Shown here piece by piece: positions 17,755 to 27,902 of a stretch of DNA of 47,941 nt (positions within the stretch are counted from its first letter, which is position 1; each line of letters begins with the position of its first letter). The notes beneath the pieces were generated by a model. That model did not search any database, was not told the DNA's origin, and worked only from the letters and a program-made list of their open reading frames with translations. Both the position numbers and the translations under genes were made by a program. Location: positions 1-47,941 of the forward strand of contig JABMOW010000119.1 in the NCBI GenBank assembly GCA_013204025.1, written 5' to 3'. Origin of the DNA: Fidelibacterota bacterium. GTDB taxonomy: Bacteria; Fidelibacterota; Marinisomatia; SCGC-AAA003-L08; JACNLC01.

Positions 17755-19713
17755 TTAATTCAATTGACTCTTCAGATACTCTGGCCAGAATTTCACGTCC
17801 ACATCTCCTTGTGGGAGCGCTTCGTCATTTTCCATTGCATTCTTAAGATGAGCATCTTTTTCAGGGTCAAGCCACCAATATTCGAAAATAGAGCGGTAGT
17901 CACCACCGTATCGTGACATCATGTAATCGGGAAATCCAAATTTATCCCAGTAGATTATACGATTGTAGGTCCGGGCGATTCCCCAGGCAGCCGAGTGAAT
18001 TTCAGAATAAATCCCGTCAATCTCTCGGATGATCTCAATACGTTCCGCCTGATCGAAGGTCACATCATACACATCAAGTAGTTCATCTACACGTTCGTTT
18101 TTGAAACCGGATATATTATTATTGTAAGATTCATCGGCCAACGAAGAGTGCATGGAGGTTTCCGGGTTGGGAAATACCAATCCGCCCCAGTTTTGCATAT
18201 AAATAGTATAGTTCCGTTCCATAAGATTTTTCCATGCCGTATTTCCATCCACCATTTTGATCCGCATATCAATGCCAAATTCCTTCAGCATCTGCTGCAC
18301 GGGTGTTACCATGTATGATAACCCAGATTGGATGCCAATTTCAAATTGCAGAATCTGTCCGGTATCTTTGTGAACCAGCCAACCCTCTTCATTTCGCTTC
18401 GTGTATCCCGCCTCATTTAACAACTTGACGGCTTTTTCAGGGTTATAGGTAATTTTTTCATTATTCGGATTTTCGTAAACAGAGCCGGTATAGAGTGAAT
18501 TCATCATAGTATATTCATTGTAGTACATCTCACGGTTCATCTTTTCCCGGTCGTATAGGTAAGCAAAGGCATATCTTACCCGTTTATCATCAAAGGGCCA
18601 TTTTCTCATGTTAAAAGCATATCCTGATGTGCCGGCAGGTTTTTCAGAGAATATCTTTCGTTTTTGAACCCAACCCTGTTTGATGGCATATGGCCAATTG
18701 GTTTCACCCAGATCCAACGAATCTACTTCACACTCTTCAATCCATTCCCGGGACGCTGCAACGGTATAATAATCCTGTTCCCCTTTTTTGAATTTTTCGA
18801 ATTCCAGCGATCGGTTATCTTTTACAACAGTGAATTTAAGTTTATCAAAGTTATTCATGTACAGTTTAGCAGGATTATCAGCATCCCAATAATCAGCACG
18901 GCGGGTGAGTGTAAAAGATTCCTGGTTCACAACATCCTTATCATGGATCGTATATACTCCGGTACCAGGCATTAATTTATATTGGTATTCAGCCAGGTAA
19001 TCGGTACCATCAAGATCCTTCAAAATATGTTCCGGTAGGACCCTCATACTGGCGCCGAAATACAGCAGATTTCGCCAACTCAATTGCTTGCATTTCACGC
19101 TTACGATGTATTTGCTTTCGGCAATGGGACGTTCAAATTTGCCATAAACCAGTTGTGCTGATGGCTCTAAAATGGTTTCATCCATTTGCAAATCCCAAGT
19201 GGCTACCACATCTGCGGATGTGACTTCTTCACCATCTGAAAATCGAGCTTTGGGGTTGATCCTGAACCAGAACTGCATTTTGTCATCTGATACTTTCCAG
19301 TGAGTTGCCAGTAATGGCATGAATTCCAAGGTCGCTGGGTGGGTAGTAATGAGTCCTTCATAGCAAAGACCCTCAATTGTTTGATTTTCCACATAATTGG
19401 CATTCTGCCCGACGGTTCGCAGGGTGGCAGGGAACCGAGATGTGACACTAGATAAAGTACCACCCTTTACAGCACGGGGATCACCGAAGAAGTACATATC
19501 ATCTTCAGTTGGGACATAAGTTTGATATCCAAAGGATCCGGCGATTTCTTCAAATCCAGGACCTCCCAGTTCCGGGGAAATAACATCTCCAGATACGGTG
19601 GTCTGGGTTTTGGTTTCTGTTTGAGATTGGGGTTTGGCTTTATCACCCCCACAACTTATCAAAAAGACACCTAAAATAAGAATGACACAAATGTTGATGA
19701 AATGTTTAATCAT
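17755..19713 (-). CDS. Peptide ABC transporter substrate-binding lipoprotein, YejA/OppA type
   Basis: The signal peptide ends in FLISC (Cys21), giving a lipoprotein. The mature 630 residues follow the SBP family 5 pattern: GGTLSSVTSRFPATLRTVG near the start, ENQTIEGLCYEGLI, MQFWFRINPKARFSDGEEV, and a YNPEKAVKLLNEAGY segment in the second lobe. The early FFGDPRAVKGGTL and the overall length fit the YejA branch, which binds peptides and microcin-C-like compounds. A strong AGGAG site precedes the ATG. The gene is first in the transporter operon and is separated from the permeases by a stem-loop. Confidence 0.9.
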   Translation of the reverse strand: MIKHFINICVILILGVFLISCGGDKAKPQSQTETKTQTTVSGDVISPELGGPGFEEIAGSFGYQTYVPTEDDMYFFGDPRAVKGGTLSSVTSRFPATLRTVGQNANYVENQTIEGLCYEGLITTHPATLEFMPLLATHWKVSDDKMQFWFRINPKARFSDGEEVTSADVVATWDLQMDETILEPSAQLVYGKFERPIAESKYIVSVKCKQLSWRNLLYFGASMRVLPEHILKDLDGTDYLAEYQYKLMPGTGVYTIHDKDVVNQESFTLTRRADYWDADNPAKLYMNNFDKLKFTVVKDNRSLEFEKFKKGEQDYYTVAASREWIEECEVDSLDLGETNWPYAIKQGWVQKRKIFSEKPAGTSGYAFNMRKWPFDDKRVRYAFAYLYDREKMNREMYYNEYTMMNSLYTGSVYENPNNEKITYNPEKAVKLLNEAGYTKRNEEGWLVHKDTGQILQFEIGIQSGLSYMVTPVQQMLKEFGIDMRIKMVDGNTAWKNLMERNYTIYMQNWGGLVFPNPETSMHSSLADESYNNNISGFKNERVDELLDVYDVTFDQAERIEIIREIDGIYSEIHSAAWGIARTYNRIIYWDKFGFPDYMMSRYGGDYRSIFEYWWLDPEKDAHLKNAMENDEALPQGDVDVKFWPEYLKSQLN

Positions 19714-19857
19714 TTGAACTCCTAAAATTCAATTGTGAATGATACGGATGTATCGAATGTAATAATGATACGCAAAAGTTTTGAAAGTGAGAAAAGATTC
19801 AATGGCAAAGTTAGTATAACCTATGTATCTGCTCATGAAAAAAATGTAACCCGTTTT

Positions 19858-20898
19858 CTACTGTGTACCTAAAATCATACCCACGAGGATCACGATATCC
19901 AGCACGTCGATGATAGAATCAGAATTCAGGTCTCCTGTTGAAAGTTGGTATTCGGTGGCAGGACCGGACAAAACAATATCCACCATGATCACGATATCGA
20001 GGACATCCACAGCGGTGTCCTGATTCAGATCACCCATGATCAAAACACATCCACCATCCCAAATACATGCAACCCATTCAGGGTGATCAATGAAGGGATT
20101 CCGGTTCGTCTGGATCTGGTAAACTGCCTCGTTTCGGTCTAATTCTTTCTGACTGACTGGATCAGCTGAATGCCATGCCATCAACAGGTCTGCCGCCCAC
20201 GGGAGCAGGTCAGCGCCATCCACCGTGTCATTGGTGTCCCATCCGGCATCTTCGGTATAGTACCGTGTAGACATGTAAAAATACGTCCGGGCCAAGTCGC
20301 CCTTGTATTCGTCGATGGGTTCAAAAACAACGCCTGAATATCCAGGCGTTCCAGAGGTCCCTCGCATGCTGCCGTTCTGAGATGTCCATAATGGCGTATT
20401 CACATCTCCGTATGGATAACTACCCCGTTGGCCATTTACGTATCCGTCGGTAGGGTACACATGAAAAAGATCGGTCTTCATAGGTGAGTTACTGTTGAAC
20501 CAGCTTTGTGGCCAGGAATGTTCGCGATTGAAGCAGTCGCTCTCTCCGCCATAATTACCACATTGGTCCGCACCTCCGTAATGATAAACGTAGGGTGGCG
20601 TGCCTCCCGGTACATCCGAGTACATGTCCCAGACCGTACCATCAGGTTTCATGTCTGTGGATTCGAAATGAGTAAAAAGGGAGGTATAGCTATGCACTTG
20701 ATGGTTATCGATAATATTGTGAAGAGCAAGTCGAAGAACATCACCTTCCAGGCCATCGGTGCCGTCATAATATCCATCGGGGATTTGGGCGGCGGTGATC
20801 CCGAAGCAAAACGGAATAAGAAAAAAATATCCCACGATTCTATGAAGACGAATAATGCGTTTATGCGTAAAAATAAATAATATTTGATAGAGTTTCAT
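19858..20898 (-). CDS. Secreted endonuclease I family nuclease with dockerin tag
   Basis: I start the gene at the ATG giving MKLYQILFIFTHK, since it precedes the hydrophobic signal segment (residues 20-37); an upstream in-frame ATG would add 43 unlikely residues. The mature part begins IPDGYYDGTDGLEGDVLRLAL, typical of endonuclease I (EndA/NucM). Catalytic features are REHSWP (His127), DLFHVYPTDG (His146) and VNGQRG (Asn155, Arg158), the beta-beta-alpha metal site that cuts DNA or RNA. Residues 289-346 are a dockerin-like tag with two loops. The enzyme probably degrades external nucleic acid for nutrition. No clear Shine-Dalgarno is visible. Confidence 0.87.
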   Translation of the reverse strand: MKLYQILFIFTHKRIIRLHRIVGYFFLIPFCFGITAAQIPDGYYDGTDGLEGDVLRLALHNIIDNHQVHSYTSLFTHFESTDMKPDGTVWDMYSDVPGGTPPYVYHYGGADQCGNYGGESDCFNREHSWPQSWFNSNSPMKTDLFHVYPTDGYVNGQRGSYPYGDVNTPLWTSQNGSMRGTSGTPGYSGVVFEPIDEYKGDLARTYFYMSTRYYTEDAGWDTNDTVDGADLLPWAADLLMAWHSADPVSQKELDRNEAVYQIQTNRNPFIDHPEWVACIWDGGCVLIMGDLNQDTAVDVLDIVIMVDIVLSGPATEYQLSTGDLNSDSIIDVLDIVILVGMILGTQ

Positions 20899-21105
20899 GT
20901 GGGCAAAATTACCAAATCTCTGCTTCCAAAACGTAGGAGTTTCTCCCGGGTAATTGATAACTACCGAAGAGTGTTGGAACTGATCTTCAAATCTAAAGCT
21001 AACGAACAATTGCATAAACATCCACAAGTAATGTAGATTCGAGTACCATAACGACTTACTTTATGGAGAAATATTTAATTTGTCACTTACTTTAAAGGTA
21101 TCGTC

Positions 21106-21408
21106 ATGACCAAATTTAAAACTCTGATTCTAATATGGTTATTATTTGCAGGGTGTTCCAACAGTTTGGAGCCAGTAAATTCGCAATCAACAATATCCGT
21201 AGGAATCGCCCACGATTGCTATCTGGAATTATTCATGTTGAACAGCTATAATACTCGTGTATTAACCCTTTATGATGATGAAATCGAAATAGGTGCGCAC
21301 GATTTTACCATCCCTGAAGATCAATTATTTGAGGGAGTTTATAATCTTGTTATGATTATTGACCACCACACCAGGTTAGACCGTACTTACATCGTGATGG
21401 GGAATTAA
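21106..21408 (+). CDS. Small lipoprotein of unknown function
   Basis: The 100-residue product has a clear lipobox, LLFAGC (Cys17), and an AAGG site seven bases before the ATG. The mature part, about 84 residues, has a beta-strand pattern including VLTLYDDEIEIGAHDFTIPE and ends in RTYIVMGN. This resembles the FlgD/Ig-like folds used in FCB surface proteins, although I could not assign a family. The following gene starts two bases after its stop and encodes a likely outer-membrane barrel, so the two probably work together at the outer membrane. Confidence 0.65.
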   Translation: MTKFKTLILIWLLFAGCSNSLEPVNSQSTISVGIAHDCYLELFMLNSYNTRVLTLYDDEIEIGAHDFTIPEDQLFEGVYNLVMIIDHHTRLDRTYIVMGN

Positions 21409-21410
21409 AC

Positions 21411-22085
21411 ATGAAACACATTCGAAAAAATTGGTTTGTCAACTTATTCATTCTGATCATTCCTATTAGCTTACTACCAGCTCAAACTGTGATGACCTTG
21501 GGACTGGAAGGCGGTGGATTTGTTCAGCACACCGATAACGACCTGTTTTTTACTAAAAATAATAATTTAGATCTCACATGGGGATTCAATACCGGGATTA
21601 TCCATCAACAAACGAATGGATCTAGCCTGTATTATCAGTTGGGACATTTTAATGGTACTGCAAAAGGAATAATAAGGTCTACAGTAACCGATGAATTTGG
21701 GAATGTCCTAGGTGAGGCAAACTTATCCAACCTATCCTATACTGTAGTACCGATTGAGGCCACATGGATTCCGAAACACGATTCGTACCTGGTGTGGGGT
21801 GTGGGAGTATCCATGGTTTTGAATAGTCGAGCAATAATATTGCATAATTATTTCAGCAATGTGGATATAACTGATCGTCTTTTTTCAGTGGGTGTGGGAC
21901 CTCATTTAGCAATTCTGTGGTATCAATCATTATCCCAATCTGAAGGTGCATCTGTGCTATTTTCCACAAAACTGAAATGGGTACCTACCATCTGGTACGA
22001 TAAAAGCGGGCGCGATGTGAGTGATTACCATCAAAGCTACATCCATATTTCAGCGACGTTTAGTCTGTGCTTTTCAATGAAGTAG
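21411..22085 (+). CDS. Probable outer-membrane beta-barrel protein
   Basis: A signal peptide (about residues 1-25, ending LLPAQ) precedes about 200 residues of amphipathic strands separated by Asn/Asp-rich turns, such as LTWGFNTGIIHQQTNGSSLYYQL and SYLVWGVGVSMVL. This suggests an eight- to ten-stranded barrel of the OmpW/opacity type. No catalytic motif was found. The gene is paired with the lipoprotein gene just upstream and followed by a strong stem-loop. Confidence 0.6.
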   Translation: MKHIRKNWFVNLFILIIPISLLPAQTVMTLGLEGGGFVQHTDNDLFFTKNNNLDLTWGFNTGIIHQQTNGSSLYYQLGHFNGTAKGIIRSTVTDEFGNVLGEANLSNLSYTVVPIEATWIPKHDSYLVWGVGVSMVLNSRAIILHNYFSNVDITDRLFSVGVGPHLAILWYQSLSQSEGASVLFSTKLKWVPTIWYDKSGRDVSDYHQSYIHISATFSLCFSMK

Positions 22086-22089
22086 AGAA

Positions 22090-22140
22090 GGTGGGTTCGA
22101 TACGATCGCTTCAAGCGATCACTCATACACTGTTCCCACC
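22090..22140 (+). terminator. Nested stem-loop, probable terminator
   Basis: GGTGGG (22090-22095) pairs with CCCACC (22135-22140), and inside it GATCGC/GCGATC forms a second stem with loop TTCAA. It lies directly after the barrel gene and is followed by an AAAATTTC stretch rather than a clean T-run. Confidence 0.5.
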
Positions 22141-22241
22141 AAAATTTCTCTTCCTTTTCTCGTGGTCAGTGGGAACCAGATACAGTAAATTCATCTCTAA
22201 TTTTCGTAAAATATTTATGTAATTGATGACATGAGGAACGA

Positions 22242-23681
22242 ATGAATACATCAGACTTGAAAAAATTATTAGATGGAATTTCCGTCAATGCCGATTGGAT
22301 CGGACTTCGAGAAGTCCGTGAGAGCACATCCTACCGGATCATCCGGGACGACAAGCCCCAGGCGAATCACCGCGATGAGACACACGGTATTATGATAGAA
22401 GTATTGGTAGATGGCCAGTTCGGGTATTACGGTGTGAATTCCGCTGACTCGGCAATGATCCAAATGGCAGCAGAGAAAGCCGCAGAACAGGCAAAACTGG
22501 CATCCAAGTTTGCGGTGCACCGGTTCACTGAGGAAGTCCGACCGATGGCGAAGGGTGTATATCGCTCACCATTTGAGAAGTACACCGATGCCATTTCACC
22601 CGGTGATCTGAACGACCTACTACTTAAAGCCTGCGCTCAATTGAAGGTATCTGAAAAGGTGATCAGCCGGACTGCGCTTGCACGTATCGTCGAAACCGAA
22701 ATAAAATATGTGAGCACCAACGGCAGCGATGTGGATCAGAAATTCCTCATCATCTCATCTGATTATACCGCCACTGCGCAGGACGGTCCTATCATTCAGA
22801 AACGCACCGATCATGGTTTGCTGGCGCGCAGTTATCAGACTGGTATGGAAATGTTTGATGAAGCGGATGTGATGATCCGGTCTCGTAAAATTGCCGAACA
22901 GGCGGTGGAATTATTATCTGCTGAAGAATGTCCAACCGGGAAAATGTCTATGGTTTTGGCACCAGATCAAATGATGTTGCAGATTCATGAAAGTGTTGGA
23001 CATGCTCTGGAGATCGATCGTATCCTCGGTGACGAACGGAATTATGCGGGGTGGAGCTTTGTCCGACTGAACGATTTCGGTAAACTGAAGTACGGTTCTG
23101 ATATCATGAATATCACATATGATCCGACTATCCCAAATCAACATGCCTCCTATGCGTTTGACGATGGCGGTATGGCGGCGAAGAAAGAATTCATCATCAA
23201 AAACGGACTCCTTCTCCGTGGCTTGGGTGGAAAGGAAAGCCAAGTGCGCTCAGACGTGCAGGGCGTAGCAAATTTCCGTGCGAGTTCATGGAACCGAGCG
23301 CCCATCGATAGAATGGCGAATCTAAATCTGGAACCGGGAGACAGCTCATTTGATGAGATCATTGGGTCAGTTGATCGTGGTGTGTATATGGAGTCCAACC
23401 GTTCCTGGAGTATTGATGATTACAGGAATAAATTCCAGTTTGGGTGTGAATACGGAAAGCTCATCGAAAATGGTAAGCTCACAAAAACAGTGAAAAACCC
23501 CAATTACCGTGCCATTACAACACCGTTCTGGAATAGCCTGAAAATGGTAGGAAACCCGGATACATTTGAAGTCTTTGGAACCCCATACTGCGGTAAGGGC
23601 GAACCCAATCAGGTGATTCGTGTGGGACATGCCTCTCCGGTGGCATTGTTTGAGAATATCGAAATTTTTGGTGGGGCGTGA
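22242..23681 (+). CDS. tldD: Metallopeptidase TldD homologue
   Basis: The 479-residue cytosolic protein carries the zinc motif HESVGH (His249, Glu250, His254) in IHESVGHALEIDRILGDE, plus the TldD features YAFDDGG and, near the end, FGTPYCGKG. TldD forms a complex with TldE/PmbA that clips unfolded peptides and matures modified peptides. The start is supported by AGGA a few bases upstream. tldE follows after 47 bases in the same direction, as in most genomes. It has typical length and no lesion. Confidence 0.93.
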   Translation: MNTSDLKKLLDGISVNADWIGLREVRESTSYRIIRDDKPQANHRDETHGIMIEVLVDGQFGYYGVNSADSAMIQMAAEKAAEQAKLASKFAVHRFTEEVRPMAKGVYRSPFEKYTDAISPGDLNDLLLKACAQLKVSEKVISRTALARIVETEIKYVSTNGSDVDQKFLIISSDYTATAQDGPIIQKRTDHGLLARSYQTGMEMFDEADVMIRSRKIAEQAVELLSAEECPTGKMSMVLAPDQMMLQIHESVGHALEIDRILGDERNYAGWSFVRLNDFGKLKYGSDIMNITYDPTIPNQHASYAFDDGGMAAKKEFIIKNGLLLRGLGGKESQVRSDVQGVANFRASSWNRAPIDRMANLNLEPGDSSFDEIIGSVDRGVYMESNRSWSIDDYRNKFQFGCEYGKLIENGKLTKTVKNPNYRAITTPFWNSLKMVGNPDTFEVFGTPYCGKGEPNQVIRVGHASPVALFENIEIFGGA

Positions 23682-23728
23682 TCGAATGATCCGTTATAGC
23701 CAGACAAATATGAATATCAGAGGATAGA

Positions 23729-25051
23729 ATGGAAAATTTATTTTATAAAATCAGCGAGCACGTATTTGGTCTGCTGAAAGAGGGCGAAAAACTCACACTG
23801 TCATTCGGAGGTGAAGAGAGCCAGTTCATTCGGTTTAACGGTGCCAAGGTTCGACAGACAGGATTCGTAAAAGATGCAGGTATCGGGGTTGAATTGATCT
23901 TCAACAACCGAAAAAATAATGGTGGCATCACTTTTACCGGCGAGTTTGATACTGACATGAACAATACCACCGCCGAATTACAGCGGATGAGAGAAGAAAT
24001 CGTTCAGTTACCTGAGGACCCGTACATCATCATGCCCGGTAATGCAGGCTCCAGTCGTGAAGATCATCGTGGCGAATTACTATCGGAAAGCGAAGCCGTG
24101 GAAAAGCTGTTATCTCCTTTCGTCGGAGTGGATATGGCAGGCATCTGGGCTTCCGGTCGACTCTACCGCGGGAATGCTAATTCCGAAGGTCAGAAACACT
24201 GGTTCGCGACCGATACATTTTCATTGGATTATTCCCTGATTACACCTACAGAAAAAATGGTGAAAGCTACCTTTGCCGGCACTCGATGGGATGATGATGA
24301 CTATAATCGGTTCGTGGCGGATTCCATCAAAAAACTGGACATTATGTCTCTCCCACCGAAAAAAATTAAACCCGGTGAATACCGGACGTTCATTGCCTCA
24401 TCTGGTGTGTCCAATTTTCTCGGTATGTTTTCCTGGGGTGGTGTCAGCGAAGCGGCCATCCAGCAGGGTGAAAGTGCATTCTGCAAAATGCGGAATGAAA
24501 ATCTTACACTGTCCCCGTTGTTTTCATTTTCTGAAGATTTCAGAACGGGAACCGTTCCTCGATTCAATGGCCACGGTGAAGTTGCTCCTGAAATTCTGTC
24601 TTTGATAGATAAAGGGAAATTAGTAAATACGCTCATCAGCTCTCGAACTGCTCGCGAGTACAATAAAGAATCTAATTTTGCATCCGGAGGTGAAGGGTTG
24701 CGGTCAGCTGTCATGGCAGGGGGCACTCTGAAAGAGGAAGACGTACTGAAAACTCTCGGAACTGGCGTATATCTTTCTAATCTCCACTACCTAAACTGGA
24801 GTGATCAGATCGGTGGTCGGATTACCGGCATGACACGATACGCCTGCTTCTGGGTAGAAGATGGGAAGATCGTTGCACCCATCGAAAACATGAGGTTTGA
24901 TGATAGTTTATACCGTTTCTTCGGACCCAATCTGGAAGCAGTAACCGAACAGGTGCTCATGAACCCCGAAGTGGAAACATACGAAGGAAGAGCATTGGGA
25001 GGCATTCATAGTCCCGGGATTTTATTGTCGTCATTTTCGCTGACACTGTAA
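23729..25051 (+). CDS. tldE: TldE/PmbA family protein, partner of TldD
   Basis: The 440-residue product aligns in style with PmbA/TldE: an early FGGEESQFIRFNGAKVRQ segment, a middle ANSEGQKHWFATDTFSLDYSL region and a C-terminal GRITGMTRYACFWVEDGKIV. The TldD-type HExxxH is absent, as expected of the non-catalytic partner. GAGG precedes the ATG. Together with tldD it would make the TldD/E heterodimer. The next genes encode two more metallopeptidases. Confidence 0.88.
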   Translation: MENLFYKISEHVFGLLKEGEKLTLSFGGEESQFIRFNGAKVRQTGFVKDAGIGVELIFNNRKNNGGITFTGEFDTDMNNTTAELQRMREEIVQLPEDPYIIMPGNAGSSREDHRGELLSESEAVEKLLSPFVGVDMAGIWASGRLYRGNANSEGQKHWFATDTFSLDYSLITPTEKMVKATFAGTRWDDDDYNRFVADSIKKLDIMSLPPKKIKPGEYRTFIASSGVSNFLGMFSWGGVSEAAIQQGESAFCKMRNENLTLSPLFSFSEDFRTGTVPRFNGHGEVAPEILSLIDKGKLVNTLISSRTAREYNKESNFASGGEGLRSAVMAGGTLKEEDVLKTLGTGVYLSNLHYLNWSDQIGGRITGMTRYACFWVEDGKIVAPIENMRFDDSLYRFFGPNLEAVTEQVLMNPEVETYEGRALGGIHSPGILLSSFSLTL

Positions 25052-25208
25052 TCCCATTCAGAGAATAACGACTCCATTTGACCTTTTAAAGAATAATCTT
25101 ACATTTTCCAGATTTGTGATGGTGTTTATGGATACTTCCATCAATTCAATGTGGGTTCACGTACATCACATATACCTCCACAATCAAAATTGAGAAAGGA
25201 ATAAGGAA

Positions 25209-27881
25209 TTGAAGACAGTTATTTCCCTGATCATAGGACTTTTTGCCCTTAACTGTGTCGGAATGGGTATCCATGGAATGGATAACATTGAGATTCCTCG
25301 ACAGAAAAACGCTGCTCCTCAAATTCTACCAGTCCCTAACAATGTACAGAATTACTTTCTTGAAAATGGTCTCGAGGTGTACACGATTTACAATAGCGCA
25401 TCGCCAATGGTGTGCTTGAATATGACCGTAAAAGTAGGTTCATCAGTCGAGGAATATCCCACCAGCGGGATGTCCCATATGCTGGAACACCTACTCTTCA
25501 ACGGTACCGAAACCCGAACCCAGGACAAACTGTATGACGAAACCGATTATTACGGTGCGTACAGCAATGCCTTCACTCAACAATATTTTACCGATTTCAT
25601 GCTACTTTTACCGAAAGAATATCTGACTGAAGGAATGGATATTCAGTCGGACATGATGTTTCATTCTGTACTACCGATAGAGAAACTGGATAAGGAGCGA
25701 GGGATTGTCATCGAGGAAATCCGAAAGGATAGAGATCGTGAGACTACCAAGGTGCAAGATGCCTTCGATCGCATGAACTTTGGCACCTCCGGTATTGGAC
25801 TCCCCGTCATCGGTACTATCAGTACAATCGAGCATATGTCTCGTGAGGATATTTTGGAATTTTATAAAAAATACTACGTCCCCAATAATATGGTGCTGAC
25901 GATCATCGGGGATTTCGATCCTACAAAATTAAAATCAGATTTGGAATCCTGGTATGGCGATGAAGTGGCAGGTGCACTGGATACCGGGGATAATCCAATG
26001 ATGAAAATGGTGAGTTCAACGACTGCAGGACAATCACGAAATTTCGTTGATCAGGTAGTCATGGATGTGGAACAGATTTATGGACAACTTCGGTTTGTAA
26101 ATATTAGTGGCAGAGGATATGCTGGCCAGGATATTAAACTTATGTCAGAAATGAATGGACTTGCCCATCAGATGGTCTATGAGTGGTTGCAGGATGATCT
26201 ATCCGAAAAACTACCACAGTATCAGATATCCATCAGTGAATCAACTGACTTGGGATCATCCGGTATTACCAATGTGGACTTCTATGCGGAAGTAGGAACG
26301 GACATATCCGGTGTGATTGCAGAAATTAATGGCGAAATGGATGCATTTGCAGAGGACTTACCCCAAAAAATAACCGAAGAACGGGTGAATGCCTGGCTGA
26401 AAAATAAGCGAGTGGAAGAAACCGCTTATCTGGATCAACCCCACTATTACGGAATGATGAAGGCATATGAACTGGCAACTGGGGGAGGGCAAGGACTCAT
26501 TCTAGCATCCCAGGTTTTATCAATGATGAATGCCGAAATGATGGATAATTATGTAACTGATTTACATTGGATGTTAAGAAAAGTAAATATTGTTCAACCT
26601 GCACAATTAGGTGAAACATCTGATGAAAGTACCGGAGAAATCACCTTCGAAAAATCCATCCTGCCATCCGGGGTAACATTGATCACATCATCTGGTGGTG
26701 GATCAGAAATGATGGGGATGCATATTTTGGTGAAAAATCGCAGTCAATTAGAAGGCGATCTGTCCGGTGGAGCGGAGGTGCTTCATTCCATGTTGGATTC
26801 CGGAACAGACACTTTCACCAAGGACGAACTGTCCACAAAACTAAATTCGATGGGCGCGACCACCAAATTCATCGACATGGGATTTATTCCCTATGACGAT
26901 TATTACAACTCGTCTGAGTATGGGTATATCCGGTTAGAGTGCCTCGATACTGATGCGGAAGACGCCATCCGCCTTCTGGCACATTTAATAGAAGCCACGA
27001 CCATTACTGATGATAAGACTGAAGTGGCGCTTGAAGATGCTCAAAACCGTCTGATGATGCAGAGAAGTACTGCCCGGGAAACTGCCCGTACGGAGTTCAA
27101 TAAATTGTTTTTAGGTGAAAATCATCCATCCGTTGGCAGAGTGAGTGGTTCAATGGAATCCCTGGCTAAGCTGAATACTGAATCACTTATCGACCTGAAA
27201 CAACAGTATTTTTCACCGGAAAACTACATCATCACTATCTCATCACGTCTGCCTCATCAAGTTTATCAAGACATTTTCAATTCCATTTGGACAACCTCTG
27301 GAACGCCCAGTTCAAAATTCACCTATCCTGTTTCCACTGAAATCCCGGTTCACGAAAAAACCATCGACATGGGTAAGGAACAGGCGCAAATCCTCGTGGG
27401 ATATAAATTTGATGTTTTGAAAGACGATATCTCTAAGATTTCTCTGGTCTCTAATATCCTCTCTGACCGGATGGCATTCGACCTTCGGGAAACCCAGGGA
27501 CTGGCGTATTCTCTGGGGATAAGTATGGGTAACGAAGGCGATACCGGATGGTTTACCGGATATATCGGAACTGGAACTGAGAATATTGATACGGCGCTGA
27601 ACGGAATGAAGTCATATTTCTTACCGTCTGCACTCGAAGGTCTTACTGCAGACGAAATCCAAAAAACCATCAATGCGGGGAAGGGTGCCTATCTACGCCG
27701 TAACCTCACCCGTATAGGTCAGTCATTTTATATGGGATATTACGAATACTTCCTGGAAGACTACACCCGTGCCGGAAAGAGGTATGATGATTTAGAGGGA
27801 ATCACTCCCGAAGAATTGGCACAAATTGCAGAGAAATATCTTCCCACATCACAAGACCGACTTACTCTTATTGTTAAATAA
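25209..27881 (+). CDS. M16-family zinc metallopeptidase
   Basis: The frame starts at TTG with AAAGGA eight bases upstream. The hydrophobic N-terminus (KTVISLIIGLFALNC) is a signal peptide and possibly a lipobox, though Asn before the Cys is unusual. The inverted zinc motif HMLEH (His90, Glu93, His94) lies in SGMSHMLEHLLFNGTE, with the third ligand expected in ERGIVIEEIRKDRDR. Two M16 halves are visible, the second from about residue 475 without an HxxEH motif and with a late RETQGLAYSLG segment. Such 900-residue enzymes degrade peptides in the periplasm. It ends three bases before the M1 peptidase frame. Confidence 0.9.
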   Translation: MKTVISLIIGLFALNCVGMGIHGMDNIEIPRQKNAAPQILPVPNNVQNYFLENGLEVYTIYNSASPMVCLNMTVKVGSSVEEYPTSGMSHMLEHLLFNGTETRTQDKLYDETDYYGAYSNAFTQQYFTDFMLLLPKEYLTEGMDIQSDMMFHSVLPIEKLDKERGIVIEEIRKDRDRETTKVQDAFDRMNFGTSGIGLPVIGTISTIEHMSREDILEFYKKYYVPNNMVLTIIGDFDPTKLKSDLESWYGDEVAGALDTGDNPMMKMVSSTTAGQSRNFVDQVVMDVEQIYGQLRFVNISGRGYAGQDIKLMSEMNGLAHQMVYEWLQDDLSEKLPQYQISISESTDLGSSGITNVDFYAEVGTDISGVIAEINGEMDAFAEDLPQKITEERVNAWLKNKRVEETAYLDQPHYYGMMKAYELATGGGQGLILASQVLSMMNAEMMDNYVTDLHWMLRKVNIVQPAQLGETSDESTGEITFEKSILPSGVTLITSSGGGSEMMGMHILVKNRSQLEGDLSGGAEVLHSMLDSGTDTFTKDELSTKLNSMGATTKFIDMGFIPYDDYYNSSEYGYIRLECLDTDAEDAIRLLAHLIEATTITDDKTEVALEDAQNRLMMQRSTARETARTEFNKLFLGENHPSVGRVSGSMESLAKLNTESLIDLKQQYFSPENYIITISSRLPHQVYQDIFNSIWTTSGTPSSKFTYPVSTEIPVHEKTIDMGKEQAQILVGYKFDVLKDDISKISLVSNILSDRMAFDLRETQGLAYSLGISMGNEGDTGWFTGYIGTGTENIDTALNGMKSYFLPSALEGLTADEIQKTINAGKGAYLRRNLTRIGQSFYMGYYEYFLEDYTRAGKRYDDLEGITPEELAQIAEKYLPTSQDRLTLIVK

Positions 27882-27902
27882 TCATTGAAAAAATCAGGAC
27901 AT